Assembly: GCA_020833025.1 (NCBI GenBank)
Contig: JAJHRB010000002.1
Coordinates: 1 to 64,000, forward strand
Source of the DNA: Thermoproteaceae archaeon
Lineage (GTDB): Archaea; Thermoproteota; Thermoprotei; Thermoproteales; Thermoproteaceae
Reading direction: 5' to 3'
Length of the DNA: 64,000 bases
A program made the position numbers and the translations under genes. Every line of letters begins with the position of its first letter. The first letter of the stretch is position 1. The notes beneath the pieces are model-generated. The model saw only the letters and a program-made list of their open reading frames with translations, searched no databases and was not told the DNA's origin. Below, piece by piece: positions 18,215-26,148 of this stretch.

Positions 18215-18308
18215 GGGCCCGTAGCTCAGCCCGGACAGAGCGGCGGCCTCCTACGGCGACGCCGGGGAGAGCCGTAGGTCGTGGGTTCGAATCCCACCGG
18301 GCCCGCCA
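18215..18308 (+). tRNA. tRNA-Arg(CCT) with 16-nt intron
   Basis: Acceptor GGGCCCG (18215-18221) pairs with CGGGCCC (18298-18304); discriminator G and encoded CCA end at 18308. The D arm is complete. The anticodon stem is GCGGC (18243-18247) with GCCGT (18271-18275), anticodon CCT at 18250-18252. A 16-nt intron at 37/38 covers 18254-18269. A TATA-like CTTAAAAA lies at 18184-18191, about 25 bases upstream. Confidence 0.95.
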
Positions 18309-18474
18309 CTCATGCTTCGCCGCGTCGCTGGAAAAGAGCGTATTGCCGATAGCGATATACAGCTCTCGGCTGCACAGCACCAAGAATTATTGCCTAGATG
18401 CCCGGCGCCGCCTAGGTAACAAATCGTTCTCGCGGACTATACTCACAGCACGATGCACCACGGCTTAATGCGTT

Positions 18475-18641
18475 ACACAGGCAGCTGGCTTGAGGACGCG
18501 CTGCGGGAGGCCTGCGCAATCGTAATATGTTGTAATACAGTAATTATCACACATTAACACAGCGAGCGCCAGGCCGTCGGGCCCGAACCTCGGCGGCCCG
18601 CCTCGACCTCCGCCCCGCAGACCGGGCACCTGACTCTCATA
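18475..18641 (-). pseudogene. Frameshifted small zinc-ribbon fragment
   Basis: Reading from 18641 gives MRVRCPVCGAEVEAG, then a stop in frame; one frame over the text continues as GGPPRFGPDGLALAVLMCDN and ends near 18475. The two CxxC-type pairs suggest a small zinc-ribbon protein broken by one frameshift. No family is recognised. Confidence 0.3.
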
Positions 18642-18864
18642 GGACCGCGGCCCTGAGGGAGCGCGTCTTCGTCGCAGCTCCCACCGGCTTGCGCGGAAGC
18701 GCCATGCCGAGGGCCCTCAGGACGGGGTTCGCGAAGGCGGCCATGTCGCGCCTGTCTATTTCGGCATGTATTGCTCTCTCGGCGATAGCTTCCATCATCT
18801 CAAGGTCGACGTCTCTGTGACGCACGACAGCCTCCTCAAATATGCCGTACCTCTCTCCCAGCAT
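18637..18864 (-). CDS. Short hypothetical protein
   Basis: A 75-aa frame beginning MLGERYGIFEEAVVRHRDV, with a helical segment rich in Glu, Ala and Ile (EMMEAIAERAIHAEIDRRD). No promoter is obvious and I do not recognise a family. It could be a fragment of a larger gene, since the neighbouring frame on the same strand is frameshifted. Confidence 0.35.
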   Translation of the reverse strand: MLGERYGIFEEAVVRHRDVDLEMMEAIAERAIHAEIDRRDMAAFANPVLRALGMALPRKPVGAATKTRSLRAAVL

Positions 18865-18985
18865 CCGCCGCTAAGAGAAGCTCTTGCGCTCGCGGTGCAG
18901 CCGCGTTGATCGTGGAGTTCGTAAGCGAATGCAGGCGGCGGGCGTAGGGGTTCTGAGGCGGAAGTCTTGCGTGCTGCCCTCGATA

Positions 18986-19009
18986 CTTTCAATCCTTCTT
19001 TTGAGATTC
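18986..19009 (-). CRISPR. Solitary CRISPR-type repeat
   Basis: The 24 bases read on the minus strand start GAATCTCAAAAG and end GGATTGAAAG, the form of the direct repeats in Thermoproteales CRISPR arrays (from memory of the family). Only one copy is present; no second copy or Cas gene occurs in the window. It is therefore an orphan, left over from an array or brought in by recombination. Confidence 0.6.
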
Positions 19010-19407
19010 CGGGCCCTCTCGGCGGGCCTCCCCGCACTCTTTTAAGCGTTTCCGCCGCGGTCAAGAGCTCTACCGCGGCGCGCCCCGACAATTGCGGTAG
19101 TGCATCTCGGCAGGCTAGCGCTGGCGCCGCGCGGCCTTGACCCGCGCACGCGCGGAGGCGCGCGCCGGAATCCCGCCAGCGCGGGGCGCTGGGAGCGCCT
19201 TAGAGGGCGGCGCGCGGAGTCTGGGCTGCACGGCTCAGTCAATGCTAGCGCCCGCGTCACCAGCTCCGGCCGGTCCACCGTCATCACGGCTCCCAGCGAA
19301 TGCGGGCACGCTTTTTTTAACCTCGCCGCCTGCAGCCGCGCGCTAGCCCGCCACGGCCTGATTGCCGATGCCCCGAGAGTGGGGCCGCCCCGCGGGGCTT
19401 ACCAGTG
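19010..19407. other. Intergenic stretch without a convincing gene
   Basis: The stretch is very GC-rich. Frames on both strands have skewed composition and no recognisable motif. A TATA-like CTTTTTTTAACC at about 19310-19321 could drive a small RNA or be unused. Nothing else is supported. Confidence 0.4.
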
Positions 19408-20064
19408 CTAAGAGCCGCCGGAATGCGGAGTGGCAGGGCGCCTCTCAGCATAGCGCCCGGAGGCCCGTATCCTCGCGACCTCCCTCTCCACGTCGCGTGC
19501 CCTCTCGCCCATCTCCTCGCGGTAGCCCGACCAGAAGATCTCTTTCAGCTCCTCTGACCTCTCGCCGTAGAGGTCGAGATTTCTCAGCAGCACGTTGACG
19601 TCCCTTGCCATCAGCACGGCGGTCCTGCGCGACCACCCGGCTCTCATCTCGCCGAGACCGAAGTCTATGAAGCAGAGCGAGCCGCGCGATAGGATGATAT
19701 TAGTGGGCGCGAGATCGCCGTGTATCAGGCCCGCCCTGTGCATTACGCCGACGAGCGCGCCGGCGTCCCTCAAGTGCTGGCACTCCCCCCGGCTGAGCAG
19801 CTCCCGCAGGCTCTCGCCCTCGACGTACTCCATTATTATTTTCGCCTCAGCCGGGTCGAAGAAGTAAACGGCGGGAACGCAGACGCCTACCGAGTGCGCT
19901 ATGTACATATTCCGCACCTCGTTAATGGTCCTCCTCCTCCTTATCTGGTAGTCCAGCGAGGGATCCCTGTACGCCTTCGGCCTGCGCCACTTGAGCACCG
20001 CCCTCAGCCCGAACCAGTCAACTAGGTAGATCTCCGCCTCGGCCCCTCTGGCCAGCAGCACCAC
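19408..20064 (-). CDS. bud32: KEOPS-complex kinase Bud32
   Basis: The 218-aa small kinase has the Bud32/piD261 motifs: GAEAEIYLVDW with the ATP loop, LKWRRPKAYRDPSLDYQIRR with the catalytic Lys, RTINEVRNM, LIHGDLAPTNIIL (catalytic loop) and FIDFGLGEM (DFG-type metal site). It works with Kae1 in synthesis of t6A37 on ANN-reading tRNAs. No Kae1 gene is fused or adjacent. It is divergent from the radical-SAM gene with about 50 bp between. Confidence 0.92.
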   Translation of the reverse strand: MVLLARGAEAEIYLVDWFGLRAVLKWRRPKAYRDPSLDYQIRRRRTINEVRNMYIAHSVGVCVPAVYFFDPAEAKIIMEYVEGESLRELLSRGECQHLRDAGALVGVMHRAGLIHGDLAPTNIILSRGSLCFIDFGLGEMRAGWSRRTAVLMARDVNVLLRNLDLYGERSEELKEIFWSGYREEMGERARDVEREVARIRASGRYAERRPATPHSGGS

Positions 20065-20113
20065 GCGGCCCCCGCGGCGCTCGAGCTTTAATTGTGCAGG
20101 CGCGCGCAGCGCC

Positions 20114-21241
20114 GTGGCGCTCTACTGGGAGTCCTACAGGCCGGACGCGCTGACGGTGTGGGAGAGCCAGGTCGTGAGGGAGAGGCTGGGCTGGTACCGC
20201 GCGGTGATGCGCGACGAGGCCCCCGCTAAGTTTCACATAGCCGCGAGAATAGAGGCACCTGCGGACTACGCGTCCATGGAAGACTCGGAGCTCTGGAGGC
20301 TGCACGAGAGCCTCTCGCGCGAGTTCGACGAGGAGTGGGCCGCGCAGAGGGAGAGACACGACGTGTCGCTCGTGAGGAGGAAGCTCCCGGGGGCCTCGCT
20401 TCTTGACGTCAAGATAGAGCTCGCGCGGAGACAGCTGGGGCGCTGCATGTTATGCGAGAGGAGGTGCGGCGTAAACAGGGCGCAGAGAGTCGGCGCGTGC
20501 CTGCTGAACGGCAAGGCGCGCGTCGCCAGCTTCTTCCACCACCTCGGCGAGGAGTCGCCGCTCGTGCCCTCCGGCACTATATTCTTTTCTGGGTGTAACT
20601 TCCGCTGCGTTTACTGCCAGAACTGGGACATATCGCAGCACCCCGAGGCCGGCGTTGAGGCCACTGCAGAGACCCTCGCCGCGATTCAGGTAAAGCTGAG
20701 GCGCGAGGGGGCCCGCAACATCAACTGGGTCGGCGGCGAGCCCACCCCGAACATGCCGCACATACTGGAGTCCATGAGAGTCCTCGCCGAGAGGGGAGTT
20801 AACGTGCCGCAATTGTGGAACTCGAACATGTACATGACGCCGGAGGGCACGTCGCTGGTACTTCACGTCATTGACATATGGCTGCCTGACTTCAAGTACG
20901 GCAACAACAAGTGTGCCGCGCGCTACTCTGTAGCCCCGCGGTACTGGGAGGTCGTGACCCGGAACTTCCTCTCCATCTGCAGCAGGGGGGAGGACGTGAT
21001 AGTGAGGCACCTAGTACTGCCGGGGCATCTCGAGTGCTGCACGAAGCCGGTGCTCAAGTGGCTTGCGGAGAATTGCAAGCGTGCCCTCGTGAACATAATG
21101 GACCAGTACAGGCCGGAGTACCTCGTGCTGAGACTGGAGAGGTACAGGGAGATCAGGAGGAGGGTCGCGGACGCCGAGATGAAGGCGGCTTACGAGTATG
21201 CAGACGCGTTAGGGCTGGCGTGGCGCGAGGTGACAAGATAG
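20114..21241 (+). CDS. Radical SAM protein of the PflX/COG1313 type
   Basis: The 375-aa protein has a cysteine-rich segment, CMLCERRCGVNRAQRVGAC, then the radical-SAM cluster motif FSGCNFRCVYCQNWDIS (C-x3-C-x2-C), and NWVGGEPTPNMPHIL. This is the pattern of pyruvate-formate-lyase-activating-like proteins of unknown target in archaea. The GTG at 20114 follows a CTTTAATT box (20085-20092). Its partner protein cannot be told from the neighbourhood. Confidence 0.85.
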   Translation: MALYWESYRPDALTVWESQVVRERLGWYRAVMRDEAPAKFHIAARIEAPADYASMEDSELWRLHESLSREFDEEWAAQRERHDVSLVRRKLPGASLLDVKIELARRQLGRCMLCERRCGVNRAQRVGACLLNGKARVASFFHHLGEESPLVPSGTIFFSGCNFRCVYCQNWDISQHPEAGVEATAETLAAIQVKLRREGARNINWVGGEPTPNMPHILESMRVLAERGVNVPQLWNSNMYMTPEGTSLVLHVIDIWLPDFKYGNNKCAARYSVAPRYWEVVTRNFLSICSRGEDVIVRHLVLPGHLECCTKPVLKWLAENCKRALVNIMDQYRPEYLVLRLERYREIRRRVADAEMKAAYEYADALGLAWREVTR

Positions 21242-21308
21242 CGGGGAGCTCGTGTATTACAGAAGAATTACCGAAGCTGGCTTTTAAACCCTGTTTTCTC
21301 AGGGCGCC

Positions 21309-21482
21309 GTGGCGGCGCAGCGGAAGCTCAAGTTCTACGACATAAAGGCAAGGCAGTCCTTCGAGACAGAGCAGTACGAGATAGTCGAGAAGCAGACGGC
21401 GAGGGGGCCAATGCTCTTTGCCGTTGCCGCGTCGCCGTACACGGGAATCAAGGTCTGGAGGCTGCTGGGGAAGAAGAAGTAG
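21309..21482 (+). CDS. Small basic protein, probably chromatin protein CC1
   Basis: A 57-aa protein from GTG 21309, reading KLKFYDIKARQSFETEQYEI, then TARGPMLFAVAASPYTGIKV and ending WRLLGKKK. This wording matches, from memory, the short crenarchaeal DNA-binding protein CC1, a histone substitute in Thermoproteales. A box CTTTTAAA (21280-21287) lies about 25 bp upstream, giving a leaderless start. It is short, lysine-rich at both ends and clearly a real gene; the name depends on a database check. Confidence 0.7.
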   Translation: MAAQRKLKFYDIKARQSFETEQYEIVEKQTARGPMLFAVAASPYTGIKVWRLLGKKK

Positions 21483-21512
21483 GCCGTCAAAAATACCCCC
21501 TTTTTTGTTACC

Positions 21513-21833
21513 ATGATCGACACTGTTCTGGGGTCCCCCACCAGAATAAGCATAATCCTCGCCCTGTGGCGCCGCGGCGAGATGAATCTGGCTGAGCTGG
21601 CGAGGCTCGTGAACTCAGACCAGAGGTCGGTGGCGCGCCACCTCAGACAGCTCGCGTGTCACGGCATCGTCGAGACGAAGCTCGTGGGCCGCACGAAGCT
21701 CTACAGGCTGTCCGGGAATCCCGCCGTGCGGCAGCTTGCTGAGGCCCTGGCGGCCGCGGACAGGCAGCTCTCGGCGCTGGTGAGGGAGAGCGGGCTCGCT
21801 GGGGGCGGGAGACAGGAGGCCGCTCGCGCCTAG
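21513..21833 (+). CDS. ArsR-family transcription regulator
   Basis: The 106-aa protein starts MIDTVLGSPTRISIILALWR and has a winged helix-turn-helix with recognition helix NSDQRSVARHLRQLACHG and wing VETKLVGRTKLYRLSG. ATG 21513 follows the A/T-rich tract CAAAAATACCCCCTTTTTTG. No metal-binding cysteines are seen, so the signal is unknown. It runs in the same direction as the CC1-like gene but has its own promoter. Confidence 0.8.
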   Translation: MIDTVLGSPTRISIILALWRRGEMNLAELARLVNSDQRSVARHLRQLACHGIVETKLVGRTKLYRLSGNPAVRQLAEALAAADRQLSALVRESGLAGGGRQEAARA

Positions 21834-21905
21834 TGCGGCGTCTTTTCTCCAGCGCGCCACTGCGCCCGCCCGGCCGGAGCGGGCTGGCGGCTGGGCGAGC
21901 GTGAG

Positions 21906-22026
21906 TGGCGGGCCCGGTGGGATTTGAACCCACGACGTCCGCCCGCGTGGCGGCCTACGGCTCCGAAGGCTCGGCGGGCTCCCGCAGGAGTCCACCGCCG
22001 CTCCGACCGGGCTGAGCTACGGGCCC
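21906..22026 (-). tRNA. tRNA-Arg(TCG) with two non-canonical introns
   Basis: The acceptor GGGCCCG begins at 22026 and pairs with CGGGCCC at 21916-21910; CCA is encoded. The anticodon TCG is at 21966-21964 in the loop CTTCGGA. Two introns interrupt it: 25 nt near position 29/30 (21995-21971) and 18 nt at the end of the anticodon stem/variable loop (21956-21939). With both removed the stem is GCGGC/GCCGT and the variable loop ACGTC. The 18-nt intron is nearly identical to one in tRNA-Cys in this window. Confidence 0.92.
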
Positions 22027-22091
22027 CGGCACTCCCTGCGGCGGCCTTATTAAACTTTCGCCAGCCGCCACGCTCTTAACCCGCCCGGGCA

Positions 22092-23432
22092 GTGCGCTTC
22101 GTGAGCCTCGCGGAGCTCAGGAGGCTGTTCGGCGACAGGCTTATAGAGGATCCCGTCATAGTCGCGCTCTACTCCCGCGACGCCTCTCTGGAACCGCGGC
22201 CGGCGGGGGCCATCGGCGTCGTGCTCCCCGAGAGCGAGGAGGAGGTGGTCGAGCTCGTGAGGTGGGCAGTCAGGAACAGGGCCCCGCTGTACCCTCAGGG
22301 CAGCGCCACGAGCCTCTCCGGCAGTGCCGCCGCGACGTCTCCGGGCGTTGTCGTGAGCTTCGAGAGGATGGCGAGGATGGAGCTGCGCCCCGAGGACGGG
22401 ATTGCAGTGGTCGAGCCGGGCGTCAGGCTGGAGGAGCTAAACGCCGAGCTTGCCCGCCACGGCCTCTTCTTTCCCGTGGACCCCGGCTCCGCCATGAGCG
22501 CCACGGTGGGCGGCCTCGTGGCAAGCGGCGGCGGCGGCATGTGCGGCGTGAGGTACGGGACTGTCAGGGACTGGGTGCTCGGGCTCAGGGTCGTCACGGG
22601 CCGCGGCGACGTGCTCAAGATCGGCTGCAGGACTCTCAAGTGCAGGAGCGGGTACGACCTGGTTAGGCTCTTCGTAGGCAGCGAGGGGACTCTCGGCCTC
22701 ATAACCGAGGCCGCGCTGAGGCTCGCGCCGCTGCCCGAGTCGGCAGCCGCCCTGCTAGTGTACTACGACGACGTTGAGGCCCTCGCCGGCGACGTGGCCC
22801 GCGTCAGGGCAGGCCGCGTCTGGCCTCTCTTCGCCGAGTACATGGATGCCGAGGCCTCGGCGCTGGTGGGGCTCGAGAGGAGGCACGCGCTCTTCATAGG
22901 CGTGGAGTCGCCCGCCGGGGCCGAGGGGGCAGCGCTGGAGAGGCTCGAGTCGCTGCTCAGGGGGGAGGTGGCACGGAGGGCCGCCGGCTGGGCCGCGGCG
23001 GCGGGGCTCCTCGAGCCTAGGAGGAGGCTATTCGCCGCGCAGGCGGCAAGGGCGCGGGAGGGAGGCGGGGTGCTGGTCGTTGAGGACGTGGCGGTCCCGC
23101 CGTCTAGGCTCGCCGAGGCGGTGAGGGTGCTGAGGGCGCTCGCCGAGAGGCACGGGCTGCCGCTAATTATCGGCGGCCACGTCGGCGAGGGGAACCTCCA
23201 CCCGGCCACGTGGTGCGGGGCTGACGGGGGGCAGAGGCTGCGGGAATTTCTGCGCGACGTGGCGGCGCTGGTGGCGGGTCTCGGCGGGACCGTCTCGGCG
23301 GAGCACGGCGTTGGGGCCCTCAAGAGGGAGCTAGTCGCGCTGGAGCTCGGCGAGAGGGCCCTCGCCTACATGAGAGAGCTGAAGCGCGTCTTCGACCCCC
23401 ACGGCATTCTTAACCCGGGCAAGGTAGTGTAG
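22092..23432 (+). CDS. FAD-binding oxidase of the GlcD/D-lactate dehydrogenase family
   Basis: The 446-aa protein has a PCMH-type FAD domain: GVVLPESEEEVVELVRWAVR, YPQGSATSLSGSAA, FPVDPGSAMSATVGGLVASG and SEGTLGLITEAALRL, and a C-terminal domain with HVGEGNLHP and SAEHGVGALKRE, the metal-binding His residues. It oxidises a 2-hydroxy acid such as glycolate or D-lactate. No iron-sulfur partner is adjacent. GTG 22092 follows CTTAAC-type bases at 22074-22080. Confidence 0.9.
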   Translation: MRFVSLAELRRLFGDRLIEDPVIVALYSRDASLEPRPAGAIGVVLPESEEEVVELVRWAVRNRAPLYPQGSATSLSGSAAATSPGVVVSFERMARMELRPEDGIAVVEPGVRLEELNAELARHGLFFPVDPGSAMSATVGGLVASGGGGMCGVRYGTVRDWVLGLRVVTGRGDVLKIGCRTLKCRSGYDLVRLFVGSEGTLGLITEAALRLAPLPESAAALLVYYDDVEALAGDVARVRAGRVWPLFAEYMDAEASALVGLERRHALFIGVESPAGAEGAALERLESLLRGEVARRAAGWAAAAGLLEPRRRLFAAQAARAREGGGVLVVEDVAVPPSRLAEAVRVLRALAERHGLPLIIGGHVGEGNLHPATWCGADGGQRLREFLRDVAALVAGLGGTVSAEHGVGALKRELVALELGERALAYMRELKRVFDPHGILNPGKVV

Positions 23433-23446
23433 CGGCTGAAGGCCCC

Positions 23447-23458
23447 GCCCCGAGGGGC
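23447..23458 (+). repeat. Short hairpin of the GCCC/GGGC family
   Basis: GCCC-CGAG-GGGC within GGCCCCGCCCCGAGGGGCAG. It resembles the CTCA-loop hairpins elsewhere in the window and lies just after the FAD-oxidase stop, so it may act as an RNA 3'-end hairpin or be a mobile-element relic. Confidence 0.35.
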
Positions 23459-23472
23459 AGGAGTGGTCGTCG

Positions 23473-23841
23473 TCAGTAGCGCCCCTCGAGGATCCTGCGC
23501 ACGAGGTGCGCGATGTGGGGGGCCTTCCTCTCCAGCAGCGCGAGAGCGTCGCGGAGGGACGCGCCCGGATCGCCCCCCAGCGCCCTGAATGTCAGGGCCA
23601 GCTCCTCAAACACGTCGGCAACTCTGATGCTGTTCATCCACTCGTCGGTGTTAAGCGCGACGTAGCGCCTCCTGCCGATTTTGAACGTCCTCACGACGCC
23701 ACCCCGCTCCAGCGTGAAGACATGCCACTGTACGGCGCCGTAAGACATGCCAGTGATCTTGGCAAGCCTGTACATCGGCACCGCGCCGAATTTCTTAAGC
23801 GCCTCAATTATTGCCTCCCTCGGGCTCCTGCGCTCGCTCAC
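23473..23841 (-). CDS. Winged helix-turn-helix regulator
   Basis: A 122-aa protein from GTG 23841, chosen because a strong box (GGTTAAAAATATC, about 23858-23868) lies about 25 bp upstream. The N-terminal half, AVPMYRLAKITGMSYGAVQW then HVFTLERGGVVRTFKIGRRR, is a winged helix-turn-helix. The C-terminal half is helical (DVFEELALTFRALG ... ALALLERKAPHIAHLVRRIL). Target unknown. Confidence 0.7.
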   Translation of the reverse strand: MSERRSPREAIIEALKKFGAVPMYRLAKITGMSYGAVQWHVFTLERGGVVRTFKIGRRRYVALNTDEWMNSIRVADVFEELALTFRALGGDPGASLRDALALLERKAPHIAHLVRRILEGRY

Positions 23842-23892
23842 GCTATGCACTTGTAGTGATATTTTTAACCTATACTTACTGTGCACACCAAC

Positions 23893-23950
23893 CGGAATGA
23901 TGAGGCCAGGCGCTGTCGAGCGGTGAGATGAGCTCGAGAGGGCTGAGCCT
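23893..23950 (+). ncRNA. Candidate C/D box small RNA
   Basis: C box ATGATGA (23897-23903), 12-nt spacer, D'-like TCGA (23916-23919), C'-like GAGATGA (23925-23931), 11-nt spacer, D box CTGA (23943-23946). Spacing and size (52 nt C to D) fit archaeal 2'-O-methylation guides. The D' and C' boxes each deviate, and the rRNA or tRNA targets were not tested. Confidence 0.45.
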
Positions 23951-23990
23951 CCGCGACGGAGAGTTTATCTAGAGCCGCGCGCTCCATACA

Positions 23991-24992
23991 GTGCAAGAGA
24001 TAGTCGAGGCGATAAGGCGCGGCATGACGCTGGTGTACGGGCCGCCGGGCTCGGGAAAGACCTCGCTGGCGATGACACTCGCCGACAGGGTGGCGAGCCG
24101 CGCGCTCTGGGTGTCAACAGTGGAGGGGCCGGAGCTGCTGAGGGAGGCCGCGAGAAGGCTGGCGGTGGACGCCGGGAAGTTCGACTTCTACGACTTCCCG
24201 CGCGCGTTCGGCAGGAGCATCATGCTGTTCGTCCTCGAGCGCGCGAGGGACTACGATGCCATTGTCGTGGACTCGGTCAGCGGCATTGCACCGCGGCGCG
24301 AGATCGGAACGCTGACACACTCGGTCCTCTACCAGCTGGCAAGGGAGAGGCCAGTGATTCTCGTCGCCGAGAGAGAGACGCCGAGAGTTGCCTACATTGC
24401 GGACAACGTGGTGCGGGTATGGTACAGAAGGACGAGCTTGGGGCACATCGTGAGGTTCGTGCAGCTCGAAAAGTCGCGGGTCCTGCCGCCGGGACCGCGG
24501 CGCGTATTCGAGATAGTCGAGGGCCGGGGAGTTATGTGCCTGGACGTCACAAGGACTGGAGGGCGTGCAGGGGTAATTTACGACAAGAGGCTGGGCGTGG
24601 AGGCCGCGCGCCGCGGCGTGATATGCGCGCTCTCTGAGAGCGCGAGAAGGCTCGCAGACTTCCTGGAAAAAATAAAGGATGGCGCGCTCTTCGTGCAAAT
24701 AGGGCCCTGGACAGTATTTCAAGGCCTTGACGTGAGCGAGAAGAGAGTTTACGTCATCAGGGCCTTTCACGACCTTTTCAGGCTGGCGGCCGAGTTGGAG
24801 TCAGGAGGGGCAAGGCCTCAGTACATCGTGGCGGGGGGTCTCGCGAACTTGAGAGCGGGGGAGCAAATGATATATCTTGCTGCGCTTTGCGCCTGCGCTG
24901 AATTTGCCGGTCACCTAGTCCTGGCGGATGTCTGCTCGGCTGACAGATCGAAAGAGCTTGCCTCGCTCTGCGGCGAGATTATTACCGTCTAG
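23991..24992 (+). CDS. RecA-fold ATPase
   Basis: The 333-aa protein has Walker A GPPGSGKTSLAM at residues 18-29 and Walker B YDAIVVDSVSG near residue 87, followed by a KaiC/RadA-like core with TPRVAYIADNVVRVWYRR. The C-terminal third (VFQGLDVSEKRVYVIRAFHD) is a separate domain without known motif. A GTG at 23991 follows AGTTTATCTAG at 23962-23972. A role in DNA repair or signalling is possible; the specific function is not clear. Confidence 0.7.
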   Translation: MQEIVEAIRRGMTLVYGPPGSGKTSLAMTLADRVASRALWVSTVEGPELLREAARRLAVDAGKFDFYDFPRAFGRSIMLFVLERARDYDAIVVDSVSGIAPRREIGTLTHSVLYQLARERPVILVAERETPRVAYIADNVVRVWYRRTSLGHIVRFVQLEKSRVLPPGPRRVFEIVEGRGVMCLDVTRTGGRAGVIYDKRLGVEAARRGVICALSESARRLADFLEKIKDGALFVQIGPWTVFQGLDVSEKRVYVIRAFHDLFRLAAELESGGARPQYIVAGGLANLRAGEQMIYLAALCACAEFAGHLVLADVCSADRSKELASLCGEIITV

Positions 24993-25021
24993 GGCGCAGC
25001 CCCTCTAGGGGCCGCCCCAGT

Positions 25022-25159
25022 CTAGAGTATTGCGCGCACGACACCCGCGCTTGCTAACAGCAGCGCCCCCGCGAGCGCCAGAGGCGCCAGTACTGCTGCC
25101 ACGGCAGACCGCGCATACCTGACGGCAGCCCTCGCGACCTGGACCGTTCTTACAGCCAT
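25022..25159 (-). CDS. Small single-span membrane protein
   Basis: A 45-aa frame beginning MAVRTVQVARAAVRYARSAV with one hydrophobic stretch (VLAPLALAGALLLASAGVV). It starts with ATG at 25159 but no clear TATA box is seen. It could be a genuine small membrane protein or chance. Confidence 0.35.
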   Translation of the reverse strand: MAVRTVQVARAAVRYARSAVAAVLAPLALAGALLLASAGVVRAIL

Positions 25160-25210
25160 GCGGCGGGGCGGGACGCAGGGGAGTATCTACGGCCTCCTTA
25201 CAGCCGAAAG

Positions 25211-25230
25211 CCCCGCCCCTCAGGGCGGGG
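25211..25230 (+). repeat. CTCA-loop hairpin, perfect 8-bp arms
   Basis: CCCCGCCC-CTCA-GGGCGGGG. The same arm-loop-arm pattern recurs in the window at 29730, 35460, 35595 and, reversed, 53857. Such hairpins are typical of ends of IS200/IS605-type TnpB elements. Confidence 0.55.
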
Positions 25231-25285
25231 GGTCAGAGCCCGCGTGCAGCGCCACGCTTTTTTTTACCCCCGCGCGACGCGCTCC

Positions 25286-26146
25286 GTGCCGGTGCCGATA
25301 TTTGACAACCACGCCCACGCCAACGAGCGAACGGGCCTCGGCGCCGCCGAGGTTGCCAGGAAGTTCAAGGCCGCCGGTGGCACCGGCATAGTGCTCGTCT
25401 CGCTGACCACGTGGTCGGTCGGCGGGAGGCCGGGAGACAGAGACTCCGTCGTGAGGCTGTACGAGCACACTGCAAGGGGTGCCGAGGCCGCAAGGGCTCA
25501 GGGACTCGCCGCCGGGGCCGTCATCGGCGTGCACCCGGCCGAGTGCGCGAGGCTCCTCGAGGCAGGCTGGGACGGGGGCGACGTCGAGGAGTTCATGCTG
25601 TGGGCGGTCGACCTGGCCGCGAGATACGTCGAGGAGGGGCGCGCCGTGGGCCTCGGGGAGTTCGGCAGGCCCCACTGGCCCGCGGGCCCCCGCGTCGTTG
25701 AGCTCTGCAACAGGGTGGCGCTCTACGCGCTCGAGAGGGCCAGAGACGTCGACGCCGCCGTTCACCTGCACCTGGAGAGGGGCGGGCGGGCGACTGTAGA
25801 CTCGGTAGCCGAGCTCGCCCGCAGGGCTGGCGTGAGGCCGGAGCGCGTCGTGATACACCACGCCGAGGGCGCCCTCGCGGGATACGCGCGGGAGAGGGGG
25901 CTCTCGCCGTCAGTGCCCGTGGGGCGCAGGGGAGAGCTCGACGCCGCGCTTAAGGCGGGGCCTGTGTTCGTCGTCGAGAGCGACTACCTCGACGACAGAT
26001 CGAGGCCAGGCGCCGTCATCCCCCCGTGGTCTCTCGCGGGCAAGCTCAAGCAGTACCTGGCGAGGGGCGCCATTACAGAGGACTACCTCCGCGAGATTTG
26101 CGCCGCCAACGTCAGGCGCATTTACGGCTGGCGCCTGCAGCTGTGA
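25286..26146 (+). CDS. TatD-related metal-dependent hydrolase
   Basis: The 286-aa protein starts VPIFDNHAHANERTGLG, where H-x-H is the first metal site of the amidohydrolase/TatD fold. Further likely ligands are GVHPAECARLL, GLGEFGRPHW, AVHLHLERGG, IHHAEG and VVESDYLDDRSRPG. TatD proteins are metal-dependent nucleases; the archaeal branch is less studied. GTG 25286 (the second GTG, 25292, is possible) follows a CTTTTTTTTAC box at 25256-25266. Confidence 0.8.
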   Translation: MPVPIFDNHAHANERTGLGAAEVARKFKAAGGTGIVLVSLTTWSVGGRPGDRDSVVRLYEHTARGAEAARAQGLAAGAVIGVHPAECARLLEAGWDGGDVEEFMLWAVDLAARYVEEGRAVGLGEFGRPHWPAGPRVVELCNRVALYALERARDVDAAVHLHLERGGRATVDSVAELARRAGVRPERVVIHHAEGALAGYARERGLSPSVPVGRRGELDAALKAGPVFVVESDYLDDRSRPGAVIPPWSLAGKLKQYLARGAITEDYLREICAANVRRIYGWRLQL

Positions 26147-26148
26147 GG

